Notes under the pieces: generated by a model
The model's input: only the letters and a program-made list of their open reading frames with translations
Databases searched by the model: none
Told to the model about the DNA's origin: nothing
Source of the DNA: Eubacterium sp.
GTDB taxonomy: Bacteria > Bacillota > Clostridia > Lachnospirales > CAG-274
Assembly (NCBI GenBank): GCA_020859645.1
Contig: JAJBVU010000269.1
Span: forward strand, 1 to 5,606
Reading direction: 5' to 3'
Length of the DNA: 5,606 nucleotides
Translations under genes and position numbers: made by a program
Shown: in pieces, positions 5,548 through 5,606 of the stretch
How positions within the stretch are numbered: position 1 is the stretch's first letter
Layout of the letters: each line of letters opens with the position of its first letter

Positions 5548-5606
5548 ATGGCTGATTTAGAGTTAATATTGATTCTGATATTACTTATAATCGTTATATC
5601 AAAAAA
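5548..5606 (+). CDS. Small hydrophobic membrane peptide, 3' end outside window (possible type I toxin)
   Basis: The first 19 residues visible are MADLELILILILLIIVISK, and the frame is still open at the window edge. After a short acidic start, residues 6-17 form an almost pure Ile/Leu/Val segment ending at a lysine, which predicts a single membrane-spanning helix. The ATG has an excellent Shine-Dalgarno, GGGGAGGTG, 5 bases upstream, itself buried in a hairpin. It also has a dedicated strong promoter and a leader of about 100 bases. Tiny hydrophobic peptide, strong promoter and masked ribosome site together resemble the toxin mRNAs of type I toxin-antitoxin loci of Gram-positive bacteria, including the short holin-like toxin class. 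I do not recognise the exact family. It could instead be the N-terminus or signal segment of a larger membrane protein. Confidence 0.55.
   Translation, partial: MADLELILILILLIIVISK

Overview
The window carries the class I heat-shock operon hrcA-grpE-dnaK-dnaJ, complete and all on the + strand, preceded by the 3' part of hemW. The order hemW-hrcA-grpE-dnaK-dnaJ, the CIRCE operator, the strong Shine-Dalgarno sites, a TTG start and moderately A+T-rich composition with AGA arginine codons all point to a low-GC Gram-positive bacterium. Protein style suggests an anaerobic Clostridia member, possibly from the gut; this placement is inference from gene order and familiarity, not from a search.

Layout. 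Bases 1-58 are almost pure A+T, with stops in every forward frame, and resemble nothing recognisable. Around base 59 HemW-like coding sequence begins abruptly and runs to 517, so hemW lacks its N-terminal radical-SAM part here. The 104-base gap before hrcA holds a sigma-A-type promoter (525-553) and a perfectly symmetric CIRCE element (565-591). hrcA (622-1653), grpE (1660-2229, TTG start with its ribosome site inside hrcA), dnaK (2293-4134) and dnaJ (4159-5295) follow with gaps of 6, 63 and 24 bases. A strong intrinsic terminator (5321-5364) closes the operon.

How it works. HrcA binds CIRCE and represses the whole unit. DnaK is the ATP-driven chaperone, DnaJ delivers clients and stimulates its ATPase, and GrpE exchanges its nucleotide. 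All four key proteins look intact by motif.

The right end is the least ordinary part. Downstream of the terminator is an independent, well-formed promoter (extended -10, 17-base spacer). It drives a leader of about 100 bases whose 3' arm hides a very strong Shine-Dalgarno in a hairpin. The leader precedes a tiny, extremely hydrophobic reading frame cut by the window edge (5548 onward). This arrangement resembles the toxin mRNA of a type I toxin-antitoxin locus, but the end of the gene and any antisense RNA lie outside the window.
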